Source of the DNA: an uncultured Alphaproteobacteria bacterium
GTDB taxonomy: Bacteria; Pseudomonadota; Alphaproteobacteria; HIMB59
DNA: 64,000 bases
NCBI GenBank assembly: GCA_902575065.1
Contig: CACGPU010000002.1
Span: 1-64,000, forward strand
Reading direction: 5' to 3'
The first letter of the stretch is position 1. Each line of letters opens with the position of its first letter. A program made the translations under genes and the position numbers. The notes under the pieces are model-generated. The model ran no database searches, was not told where the DNA came from, and saw nothing but the letters and a program-made list of their open reading frames with translations. Below are positions 42,803 through 50,057 of this stretch, in pieces.

Positions 42803-43276
42803 ATGACAATAAATGAAAATGATTTAACGAATGCTCGTACTGCTTGGGGAGAGAGCATGATTGCAATTTCACAGGCTTATGAAAAAAAAGGTATTGATCA
42901 AGCTACTTTAGTTGCAAACGAAATGTTAGATAATCTTTATGGGTTTGAGTTAGGATCAGTATTATTTAAACCAACTCTTAGTGGAGGTAATCAAACATTT
43001 CGATTAGACAAAGAGGGGGCGCTTTCATACTTTGTTGGAAATAACCCAAAGTACCCTAAAGATAGTGGGTTTGGAATTAAAGATTGGCTCGAAGTCAAAT
43101 CGGAAACATCATCTGTGTTTATAGATCAAAATGTAGCAATGTGGATGGGTTGGGTAACCTTGATTAACAAAGAAGGAACCGCTGTTAAAGTTGATAAGAG
43201 CTGGGGATATAAAAAAACCGAAAATGGCATATTAAAAATAGTTTTGCATCACTCTTCGCTACCTTATGAAGCTTGA
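42803..43276 (+). CDS. NTF2-like/SnoaL-type domain protein
   Basis: Cytoplasmic protein of 157 aa. No signal peptide is seen. The pattern FELGSVLFKPTLSGGNQTFR, the aromatic-rich MWMGWVTLINKEG and the closing KVDKSWGYKK...LKIVLHHSSLPY resemble the CaMKII-association/NTF2-like fold, whose members typically end in a basic H-H-S-S-x-P motif. Ligand or enzyme activity is unknown. It follows crtE by 37 bp and could be co-transcribed with it. Confidence 0.6.
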   Translation: MTINENDLTNARTAWGESMIAISQAYEKKGIDQATLVANEMLDNLYGFELGSVLFKPTLSGGNQTFRLDKEGALSYFVGNNPKYPKDSGFGIKDWLEVKSETSSVFIDQNVAMWMGWVTLINKEGTAVKVDKSWGYKKTENGILKIVLHHSSLPYEA

Positions 43277-43359
43277 GTAAATATTTATTTTTAGAAAATC
43301 CGAAATTCATTTAACTTTTTACATAAAGTAAGTTTTTTTAAAATTCTTTTAATGTAAAT

Positions 43360-43758
43360 CTAATTATCGTTAACTTTTACTATGTGTTCTATTGGTTTTC
43401 CCTTAATAGTAAACTGATCATGGAGATAGGAATGAATTGTAATTTTGATAAAGTTTTCTTTCAGATTAAAAAAACGTTGAGGCACGTGTACCCAGTCAGA
43501 ATAAATTCTTGTGATCCTAATATCATTTATAAAAAGCTGTAAATATCCAGAGTTTGAAATATTTTCACCTCCAATTTCTGAAGGGTTTAGGTTAAAATAT
43601 TTTAAATCTATAAAAATATTGTAACCATCAATTTTATCTTTGATGACTGTTAAATTAATTGAAGGGTAAGGCTTATCAGCATCTATCTGATTTCCTGGAT
43701 GATGAGCAAAACAATTTATTGAGAAAAATAAAATAAATATCCCATACTTAAATTTCAT
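43360..43758 (-). CDS. Hypothetical secreted protein
   Basis: The N-terminal signal peptide (about 1-18) leaves a mature end AHHPGNQIDAD with a His pair that might bind metal. The 132-aa protein is otherwise beta-rich with no recognised domain. HHPGN-type N-termini occur in small periplasmic copper- or metal-associated proteins, so a metal link is speculative. It precedes, on the same strand, a lipoprotein 41 bp upstream. Confidence 0.5.
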   Translation of the reverse strand: MKFKYGIFILFFSINCFAHHPGNQIDADKPYPSINLTVIKDKIDGYNIFIDLKYFNLNPSEIGGENISNSGYLQLFINDIRITRIYSDWVHVPQRFFNLKENFIKITIHSYLHDQFTIKGKPIEHIVKVNDN

Positions 43759-43799
43759 AATTAAGAATTATATTATTTGTTATTAAACTATTATCTATT

Positions 43800-44219
43800 T
43801 TAAATATCAGTACACAAATCTTTTGCGTATGTTTCAATAAACAAATTCTTTTTATAGTTGTAAATCGTAATGTTTATTATTGTTTTATCTACAGATCTGT
43901 TTTGTATAAAGATTCTACAATTATCAGTGTTATATCTGTGGAATTCATAAACACTCTCAATTTTTGAAAAATCAACTTTTCCATATTTTAAAATTAAATC
44001 ATTTACCGATTTATTTAAAAATAGTTCTACACCTTTGAAATGCTCAACAATTTCATCACTTTCCTCAACAGTTTCCTCTACTTCAGGGGTATATATAATT
44101 TTAGGTACAGGCTCTGGTTTTATTACTTTCTCTTCTACATCAGTTGTTTCACAGCCTGTTGCTATAATCAGAAAAGAAATAAAAATAAAATATTTAGATA
44201 ATTTAACTAAATTCATCAA
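43800..44219 (-). CDS. Hypothetical lipoprotein
   Basis: Lipoprotein signal peptide of about 22 residues with lipobox IATGC. An acidic Glu/Val/Pro linker (about 24-60) leads to a small C-terminal domain containing LILKYGKVDF and NCRIFIQNRSVDK. Length 139 aa. The arrangement resembles small SmpA/OmlA-like outer-membrane lipoproteins, but the match is too weak to assign. Confidence 0.55.
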   Translation of the reverse strand: MMNLVKLSKYFIFISFLIIATGCETTDVEEKVIKPEPVPKIIYTPEVEETVEESDEIVEHFKGVELFLNKSVNDLILKYGKVDFSKIESVYEFHRYNTDNCRIFIQNRSVDKTIINITIYNYKKNLFIETYAKDLCTDI

Positions 44220-44241
44220 ACTCTTAAATCAATAAGAACAC

Positions 44242-44259
44242 AAATTGCTCATGCAATTT
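44242..44259. repeat. Small perfect hairpin in a divergent gap
   Basis: AAATTGC and GCAATTT pair perfectly around TCAT in the 123-bp gap between the lipoprotein and SMP-30-like genes. It is too AT-rich and lacks a T-run, so it is more likely an operator-type inverted repeat than a terminator. Nothing else is evident in this gap. Confidence 0.3.
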
Positions 44260-44342
44260 CTATATTAAAAACACGATAAGACAATCAAAACAAATCTCCA
44301 ACATACTTTTTTCATCTAAATATTTAGTTTATAATCATCTTT

Positions 44343-45254
44343 GTGAGAATTAAATACGAGCAACCGTCTGTTTGCCATCAATCATATAAAAGTGTTCTAG
44401 GTCAAAGACCACTTTGGGATTGGAGGCACGATAAGCTGTTATGGGTGGATATTTATGAAAATAAAATAATTGAAACTGATCAAGATAATAACGAAGAACG
44501 TCAATATTCAGTACAAGACGGTGTCACCAATATTCTTTTACAAGATAATAAAAATTATATCATGAGTTCATACGACTCTCTTTATTCAATTCATCCCTCA
44601 ATATCTAAAAAACAGCTTCTAACAAAGATCAATTTTGATAGTCCAAATAACAGGATTAACGATGCAGACATAGATTTAAATGGACAAATTTGGATATCAA
44701 CAATGGATATTCAACAAAAGTCTCAGACTGGAAAAGTTATATGTCATGACTCCAATTTAAAACCAATATACTCAGATAACTCCTATATTATTTCAAATGG
44801 ACCAGTTTTTGACTATGAGAGAAATGTAGGTTATGTAACTGACTCTATTAAAAGAATTATTTATATTTTTTCTATCAATGATTTGTCCGGCAATGGAATA
44901 AATAAAAAAGTTTTTCTATCCATGAACAAAATCGATGGAAACCCAGATGGAATGACAGTTGATAAAAATGGTAACTTATGGGTAGCAATGTGGGGAAGTG
45001 GCAAAGTTTGTTGTTTTGATAAAAAAGGTTCACTTAAATTAATTCTACAACTTCCTGTTTCAAAAGTAACAAGTTGCACTTTTGGTGGGAAAAATCTCAA
45101 TGAGCTTTTTATTACAACTGCATCTGTTGGTCTCAACGACATTGAAGCAGAAAGACAACCGCATGCAGGAAAACTGTTTAAGTTTGTTACCCAAGAACAA
45201 GGTTATGCTTCAAATTGTTATAGATCTGAAAATATCCCCGATTTGTATCATTAA
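44343..45254 (+). CDS. SMP-30/gluconolactonase-like beta-propeller with altered metal ligand
   Basis: Six-bladed beta-propeller of the SMP-30/gluconolactonase/LRE family, 303 aa, with GTG start. Metal-site segments are recognisable: PNNRINDADIDLNGQIWISTMD (about 101-122) and NPDGMTVDKNGNLWVAMWG (about 200-218, with Asp202). The first ligand, Glu in the usual L-G-E-G-P-x-W segment, is replaced: the protein reads LGQRPLW with Gln21. Lactonase activity is therefore uncertain. No signal peptide is present. It is followed by the TIGR03643-type gene after 2 bp. Confidence 0.8.
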   Translation: MRIKYEQPSVCHQSYKSVLGQRPLWDWRHDKLLWVDIYENKIIETDQDNNEERQYSVQDGVTNILLQDNKNYIMSSYDSLYSIHPSISKKQLLTKINFDSPNNRINDADIDLNGQIWISTMDIQQKSQTGKVICHDSNLKPIYSDNSYIISNGPVFDYERNVGYVTDSIKRIIYIFSINDLSGNGINKKVFLSMNKIDGNPDGMTVDKNGNLWVAMWGSGKVCCFDKKGSLKLILQLPVSKVTSCTFGGKNLNELFITTASVGLNDIEAERQPHAGKLFKFVTQEQGYASNCYRSENIPDLYH

Positions 45255-45256
45255 GT

Positions 45257-45475
45257 ATGAAATTTAATCAATCTCAGATTAGCGAAATAATTCAAATGGC
45301 TTGGGACGATCAAACAGATTTTAGTCATATCAAAAAAATTTATGAAATTGATGAGGGTGATGTTAAAAAAATTATGAAAAAAAATATTAAACAAAAAAGC
45401 TATGAAATTTGGAGAAAGAGAATTCACCAAAGAAGTGCCCAAAAGACACAACTAAAAGGAAAAGATTATGTCTAA
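45257..45475 (+). CDS. TIGR03643/DUF2805 family protein
   Basis: Small protein of 72 aa with the family pattern: IIQMAWDDQTDFSHIKKIYEI near residues 11-31, then GDVKKIMKKNIKQKSYEIWRKRIHQR. It is highly basic at the C-terminus and probably helical, compatible with nucleic-acid binding, but function is unknown. It overlaps msrA by 8 bp. Confidence 0.8.
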   Translation: MKFNQSQISEIIQMAWDDQTDFSHIKKIYEIDEGDVKKIMKKNIKQKSYEIWRKRIHQRSAQKTQLKGKDYV

Positions 45476-45932
45476 AGCATTATTTGGTGCAGGATGTTTT
45501 TGGGGGCCTGAAAAAAAATTTTCTGAGATCAAAGGTGTGATTGAAACCCAAGTAGGCTACTCTCAAGGCTTAACTGATAAAACTTCTTACGAAGAAGTTT
45601 GCAAAGGTAATACAAACCATGCTGAAGTCGTTTTCTTAAAATTTGATGAAAATCTCGTTTCATATACCAACCTTGTGGAGTTTTTTTATCAAATTCATGA
45701 TCCGACAACTTTAAATCAACAAGGCCCAGATCGAGGATCTCAATACCGATCATTGATAGGCTATTATGACGAAACTCAATGTGAAATAGCAAAGCAGATC
45801 ACGGACAAATTGAACGAAAGCCAATTTAATCAAAAAATTACTACTATTATAGAACCCGTTAAGAATTACTGTCCCGCAGAGGATTATCATCAAAAGTATA
45901 TGGAAAAAAAATACTCTTTTTTAAATTTTTAA
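45468..45932 (+). CDS. msrA: Peptide-methionine (S)-S-oxide reductase
   Basis: Repairs oxidised methionine. The catalytic motif is GAGCFWG with Cys10. EVCKGNTNHAEVV and the DPTTLNQQGPDRGSQYRS substrate region are conserved. The C-terminal YHQKYMEKK is intact. Length 154 aa is the short form. It overlaps the small basic protein gene, and the stop lies 3 bp from the convergent tsaB. Confidence 0.96.
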   Translation: MSKALFGAGCFWGPEKKFSEIKGVIETQVGYSQGLTDKTSYEEVCKGNTNHAEVVFLKFDENLVSYTNLVEFFYQIHDPTTLNQQGPDRGSQYRSLIGYYDETQCEIAKQITDKLNESQFNQKITTIIEPVKNYCPAEDYHQKYMEKKYSFLNF

Positions 45933-45935
45933 TTT

Positions 45936-46589
45936 TTAAATCGGAGAGTAGGGATAAATTATTTTTGGGAACTTATAATAAGATTTTTTCTTATAATGCT
46001 TTTTAATAAAATAATTTGATTTCAATTTTGTTGGCGAAATAATTTTATTTTTAATAAAGGCAAATTCAGAAATTTTTTTTAGTTTTTCTAATCCGTTTCC
46101 TATTAAAAAATAGTTTTGACTCAATATATCCTCAAGGTCTGAGTCAATTTTTAAAGTTTTTGTCTTTCCAACTAATCTCCCTGAAGTATCAATCTTTTGA
46201 ATAGCTAAATCTTTTCTATTTGTGTCAATCACACACAAGACATCTTTAGTAAGTTTTTTGTTAATACCTAAAAAGAAATGCTCAAAGATAGAATAACCCA
46301 CAATTTCTACTTTATGATCTATAAAAAATCCTTTCATAAGTGAGTGACAATTTCTTATTGCTGTAAAGCGTGCTGGTCCATAATTTAGATGCAATTTTTT
46401 GATATCATCAGCCTTTATTTTTGTTTTAGTTACTAAGTTTTGTAGTAATTTCGATAATATTTTTTCATGTCCATACTCACTTTTTACAGTTTTATCCCAA
46501 ATGATTTTTTCATTTTTAAATAAAGTAATTGAACAGTATGATAAAGAGCTATCTATGCCGATTTCAAAATTTTTTACTTTACTGATCAT
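45936..46589 (-). CDS. tsaB: tRNA threonylcarbamoyladenosine biosynthesis protein TsaB
   Basis: Partner of TsaD in t6A37 modification of tRNA. The N-terminal actin-like strand GIDSSLSYCSITLF (about residues 11-24), GHEKILSKLLQNLV near 41-54, and the G-P-x-x-F-T-x-x-R motif (YGPARFTAIRNC, about 70-81) are diagnostic. Length 217 aa. Its ATG at 46589 lies inside the 5' end of the divergent polysaccharide deacetylase gene, so the two coding regions overlap head to head by 35 bp. Confidence 0.88.
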   Translation of the reverse strand: MISKVKNFEIGIDSSLSYCSITLFKNEKIIWDKTVKSEYGHEKILSKLLQNLVTKTKIKADDIKKLHLNYGPARFTAIRNCHSLMKGFFIDHKVEIVGYSIFEHFFLGINKKLTKDVLCVIDTNRKDLAIQKIDTSGRLVGKTKTLKIDSDLEDILSQNYFLIGNGLEKLKKISEFAFIKNKIISPTKLKSNYFIKKHYKKKSYYKFPKIIYPYSPI

Positions 46590-47556
46590 TTTTGTGTCAA
46601 ATTTTACTTTTCCAATTAGTACATCCTATGCAACAAGTGTGAATGATACAATTCCAAATAATATTCTAATGTATCATCGATTTGGTGAAAATAAGTATCC
46701 CTCAACAAATATACGCGAAGAGCAATTAGTAAGTCATCTAGAGTATTTAAAGGATCAAGGGTTTAATTTTATTTTAGCTAGAGATCTTTTGTTTGAAGAT
46801 AAATTACAAAAAAAAACTATTTCAATAACTGTAGATGATGCTTATTTATCATTTTTTGAGGTGGGATTACCTATTTTTGAAAAGTATGAGATACCAGTTA
46901 CTCTTTTTTTAAATACAGAAAACGTTGGCGGACAAAATTATATGAATTGGACTCAGCTTAAAAGTGTACTAAGTCGTGGTGTAGATATTCAAAACCATAC
47001 ACACTCTCATTCAAGTTTATCTAGTCTTAGTGAAATTGAAATTGTAAATGAAATAGAAAAATCACAGGATCTTATTTTTGAAAATTTAGGTATTACTCCA
47101 AATTTATTTGCTTATCCTTTTGGTGAAAATAGCACTATAGCACAAAAAGTAGTTTCTCAGTATTTTGATGCAGGATTTGGACAACATTCAGGTGCCTTTT
47201 CAATTAATCAAAAATATTTTATTCCAAGATTCCCTCTAAATGAGAATTACGGATCTATTAATCGAATAAAAGATGCATCAAGTGTTTTACCTTTTAATAA
47301 TGTGCTTATTGAACCTGGCAACCCTTATCAAAGTGAGCCTATCAGTAGATATGCTTTAGATTTTAACGAGGACTCTTCCAACATAAATTGTTTTATTAGT
47401 GATTTTCAAGGATCATTTAATCCAACAATTACAAATCTTAATAATAAGTTATTAGTTGAACTTAATCGTTTACCTGTGAAAGGTAGACTTAGGTTTAATT
47501 GCACAAAAGTTAATAATGGTATTTTCTGGTTTGGCTATCAATACTTAGTTAATTAA
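46555..47556 (+). CDS. Secreted polysaccharide deacetylase (NodB domain)
   Basis: Carbohydrate esterase family 4 protein. The start at ATG 46555 is chosen because it gives a regular signal peptide (MPISKFF..., cleavage near STSYA, about residue 26); the longer frame is antisense to tsaB. NodB motifs: TVDDAY (about 98-103, metal Asp), HTHSH (about 147-151) and AYPFGE near 185-190. Length 333 aa. Substrate is probably an N-acetylated cell-wall or exopolysaccharide. The C-terminal 90 residues form an extra beta-rich domain. It ends 8 bp inside the convergent glucosaminidase gene. Confidence 0.85.
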   Translation: MPISKFFTLLIIFVSNFTFPISTSYATSVNDTIPNNILMYHRFGENKYPSTNIREEQLVSHLEYLKDQGFNFILARDLLFEDKLQKKTISITVDDAYLSFFEVGLPIFEKYEIPVTLFLNTENVGGQNYMNWTQLKSVLSRGVDIQNHTHSHSSLSSLSEIEIVNEIEKSQDLIFENLGITPNLFAYPFGENSTIAQKVVSQYFDAGFGQHSGAFSINQKYFIPRFPLNENYGSINRIKDASSVLPFNNVLIEPGNPYQSEPISRYALDFNEDSSNINCFISDFQGSFNPTITNLNNKLLVELNRLPVKGRLRFNCTKVNNGIFWFGYQYLVN

Positions 47557-48385
47557 ATTTAAATCGATCAAATTCTTGAAGATTATTTGAAGCAATGATC
47601 AGCTCTAATTTATCGACATATTTATCGCCGATTTCAGCATAGGCTGCTAAATATTTCACTTTCATACTAATAGGGTCTGTGTATTTTATGCGCTCATCTA
47701 TTCGTCTAATGACACGAAAATTATAATAAGCTTGATGGGTATTTATATTAAACATATACGCCTCAACACTCTCTGATAAATTTTTAAATTTTAAAACAGC
47801 GTGAGTTTTATCCTCATCTCTGTCTTGAGGAATGATCCCTTTGTCTTCACTTGTAGTCCACTGACCATAAAGAGCATTACCCTCAGTTGCAAATCTAGAC
47901 TGTCCCCAACCACTTTCAATAATTGCTTGTCCAAGAGCTAGTGACACTGGGATAATATTAATACGTTGTTTAAGTTTTCTAAAAAGTTTTGTGTTAATTT
48001 CGCTATAATCTAATTTATATTTTTTTGACAACTTAATAATTTCGTCAGTTTCGTTTTTATTTAATTCTTTTCTAGCAAATTTTTTTTCTATATTAATTAC
48101 CATCCTTCGTTCTTGCATGATTGAGGCATTCGCATTGTAAATCAAAGGAAGTGTTACGAGGTAAAATAGTTTTTTCTTTGTCGGAACATCTTGTATTTCT
48201 GAAAAATCATCAGGTAATTCTGATATTATAGGAAGATGACCAATATTTTCTTGCGTTAAAATTTCAGGAATAAAATTATTTTTTTTATAATATTTATTTA
48301 AATCAACCCAATTATGAAATTCTCCTGCGTTAAGAGATGAATTTAATAAAAATCCAAAAAAAAAAAGTAAAAGACTAGACTTCAA
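47549..48385 (-). CDS. Bax-like glucosaminidase domain protein
   Basis: Secreted peptidoglycan hydrolase candidate related to E. coli Bax and endo-beta-N-acetylglucosaminidases. PVSLALGQAIIESGWGQSRFATEGNALYG holds the catalytic Glu in the IESGWG segment. The later AVLKFKNLSESVEAYMFNINTHQAY and YAEIGDKYVDKL motifs fit the family. There is no ATG start. TTG at 48385 gives a neat signal peptide MKSSLLL...NA (278 aa); GTG at 48400 and TTG at 48436 are alternatives. All overlap nifU. Confidence 0.82.
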   Translation of the reverse strand: MKSSLLLFFFGFLLNSSLNAGEFHNWVDLNKYYKKNNFIPEILTQENIGHLPIISELPDDFSEIQDVPTKKKLFYLVTLPLIYNANASIMQERRMVINIEKKFARKELNKNETDEIIKLSKKYKLDYSEINTKLFRKLKQRINIIPVSLALGQAIIESGWGQSRFATEGNALYGQWTTSEDKGIIPQDRDEDKTHAVLKFKNLSESVEAYMFNINTHQAYYNFRVIRRIDERIKYTDPISMKVKYLAAYAEIGDKYVDKLELIIASNNLQEFDRFKFN

Positions 48386-48932
48386 CGGGTCGTACTTCAC
48401 GGACTTCGGGAATATAATGCTTAAGCATATTTTCAATTCCCATTTTTAAAGTTGCCGTTGAACTTGGACATCCCTGACAAGCCCCTTGCATTTGTAGAAA
48501 TACAATTCCTTCATTATATTTGTCAAATATGATATCTCCACCGTCCATAGCAACAGCTGGTCTTACTTTACTATCTAGAAGTTCTTTGATCTTTTTTACA
48601 ACATCACTATCGTTCTCATCAATTGTATGTCCAGTTGATGCAGATTGCTCTGAGATAATAGGTTTGTTCATTGTAAAGTGCTCAATGATACAACCCAAAA
48701 TTGCAGGTTTCATAAGCGTCCAATCATTATCTTTGCCTTTGGTTATAGTGATAAAGTCAGACCCAAAAAAAACACCCTCAACACCTTTAATATTAAACAA
48801 GTTCATTGCCAAAGGTGAATTTGAGGCAGACTCTTGGTTTTGATAGAACATAGTTCCGTCTTTCATGACCTCTTTTCCTGGCAAAAACTTTAAGGTTGCA
48901 GGGTTAGGCGTTGGTTCAGTTTGTACGAACAT
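48375..48932 (-). CDS. NifU-like Fe-S scaffold protein (Nfu type)
   Basis: Two-domain Nfu. The N-terminal Nfu_N domain starts MFVQTEPTPNPATLKFLPG (about 1-90). The C-terminal NifU domain (about 112-185) has the cluster-binding C-x-x-C in GACQGCPSS, Cys152 and Cys155. Length 185 aa. It carries and delivers [4Fe-4S] clusters. Gene order trpS-nifU is typical of Alphaproteobacteria. It overlaps the Bax-like gene. Confidence 0.94.
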   Translation of the reverse strand: MFVQTEPTPNPATLKFLPGKEVMKDGTMFYQNQESASNSPLAMNLFNIKGVEGVFFGSDFITITKGKDNDWTLMKPAILGCIIEHFTMNKPIISEQSASTGHTIDENDSDVVKKIKELLDSKVRPAVAMDGGDIIFDKYNEGIVFLQMQGACQGCPSSTATLKMGIENMLKHYIPEVREVRPVEV

Positions 48933-48977
48933 TGCTAATAATATGTCTATAAAATTGGAAATTTCAAGCCAAAGTGT

Positions 48978-49982
48978 CTATCTAAAACCGACTATCTTAT
49001 AGACTTCTTTGAGAATAGGGCCTGCAATTGTGGATGCTTTTTCACTGCCCATATCTAGGACTTTATTTAATTCATCTTTATTATTGAGAAGATTTAATAT
49101 CTCGGTTCTAATTGGTCCTATGACTTGAATTAATTTGTCTGCAAGGTCATTTTTTAATTTTGAGTATTCTTTGCCAGCATAACTTACCAGAGTTTTTTCA
49201 ATACTTTCATTTGAACAAGCAGACAAAATATTGATTAAATTTAAGCATTCAGGTTTATTTTGTAACTGATCTTTGTCATCAGGAATAAGGTCTGAGTCAG
49301 ACTTTGCTTTTTTTATTTTAGAACTTATATCATCATCACTATCAGTTAATAAAATTCTAGAAAATTCAGATGCATCAGATTTTGACATCTTTTTAGTTCC
49401 ATCTCGAAGGCTCATTACTCTTGTCGCATTTCCATAAATAAGTGGTTCTGGCAGTGGAAAGAAGTCTACTTTAAAATCATTATTAAATTTTTGTGCAATG
49501 TCTCTTGACAGTTCTAAATGTTGTTTTTGATCATCACCTACGGGAACATGTGTTGCAAGGTAAGCAAGAATATCTGCAGCCATTAAGTTAGGATAAACCA
49601 TTAAACCAACACTTACATTTTCTTTATTCTTTCCAGCTTTATCTTTAAATTGTGTCATTCTATTAAGCCAACCAATTCGACTGACACAATTAAATACCCA
49701 AGCAAGCTGAGAGTGTTCTGCTACACTTGATTGTTGAAATATAATTTGTTTTTTATAGTCCACTCCTGCTGCGATAAATGATGCTAATACCTCTAGCGTG
49801 TTTGAGCGAAGCTCAGCTGGATTTTGCTCAACAGTAATGGCGTGTTGATCTACAACACAATAAATACATTCAAATTCTTTTTGAAGCTCTACAAAGTTTT
49901 TTATCGCACCAAGATAGTTACCTAAATGCAGGGTTCCTGTTGGTTGAACACCAGAAAAAACTCTTTTTTGGAAACTGCTCAT
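48978..49982 (-). CDS. trpS: Tryptophanyl-tRNA synthetase
   Basis: Class I aminoacyl-tRNA synthetase, 334 aa. FSGVQPTGTLHLGNYLGA (about residues 9-26) contains the HIGH-equivalent HLGN; KKMSKSD near 200 is the KMSKS loop. QADILAYLATHVPVGDDQKQHLE-type active-site segment is present as MAADILAYLATHVPVGDDQ. It lies between glnD and nifU; murJ, usually between glnD and trpS in this class, is not here. Confidence 0.97.
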   Translation of the reverse strand: MSSFQKRVFSGVQPTGTLHLGNYLGAIKNFVELQKEFECIYCVVDQHAITVEQNPAELRSNTLEVLASFIAAGVDYKKQIIFQQSSVAEHSQLAWVFNCVSRIGWLNRMTQFKDKAGKNKENVSVGLMVYPNLMAADILAYLATHVPVGDDQKQHLELSRDIAQKFNNDFKVDFFPLPEPLIYGNATRVMSLRDGTKKMSKSDASEFSRILLTDSDDDISSKIKKAKSDSDLIPDDKDQLQNKPECLNLINILSACSNESIEKTLVSYAGKEYSKLKNDLADKLIQVIGPIRTEILNLLNNKDELNKVLDMGSEKASTIAGPILKEVYKIVGFR

Positions 49983-50057
49983 ATTTAAATATTATTAAAA
50001 TTGATATCAGAATTATCTAGTAATATCGAGGGACTTAAATCGATAAACATAAAAAAC

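Noticed and set aside
45529-45792. Minus-strand frame inside msrA
   Set aside because: Overlaps a secure msrA reading frame; no motif or ribosome-binding site.
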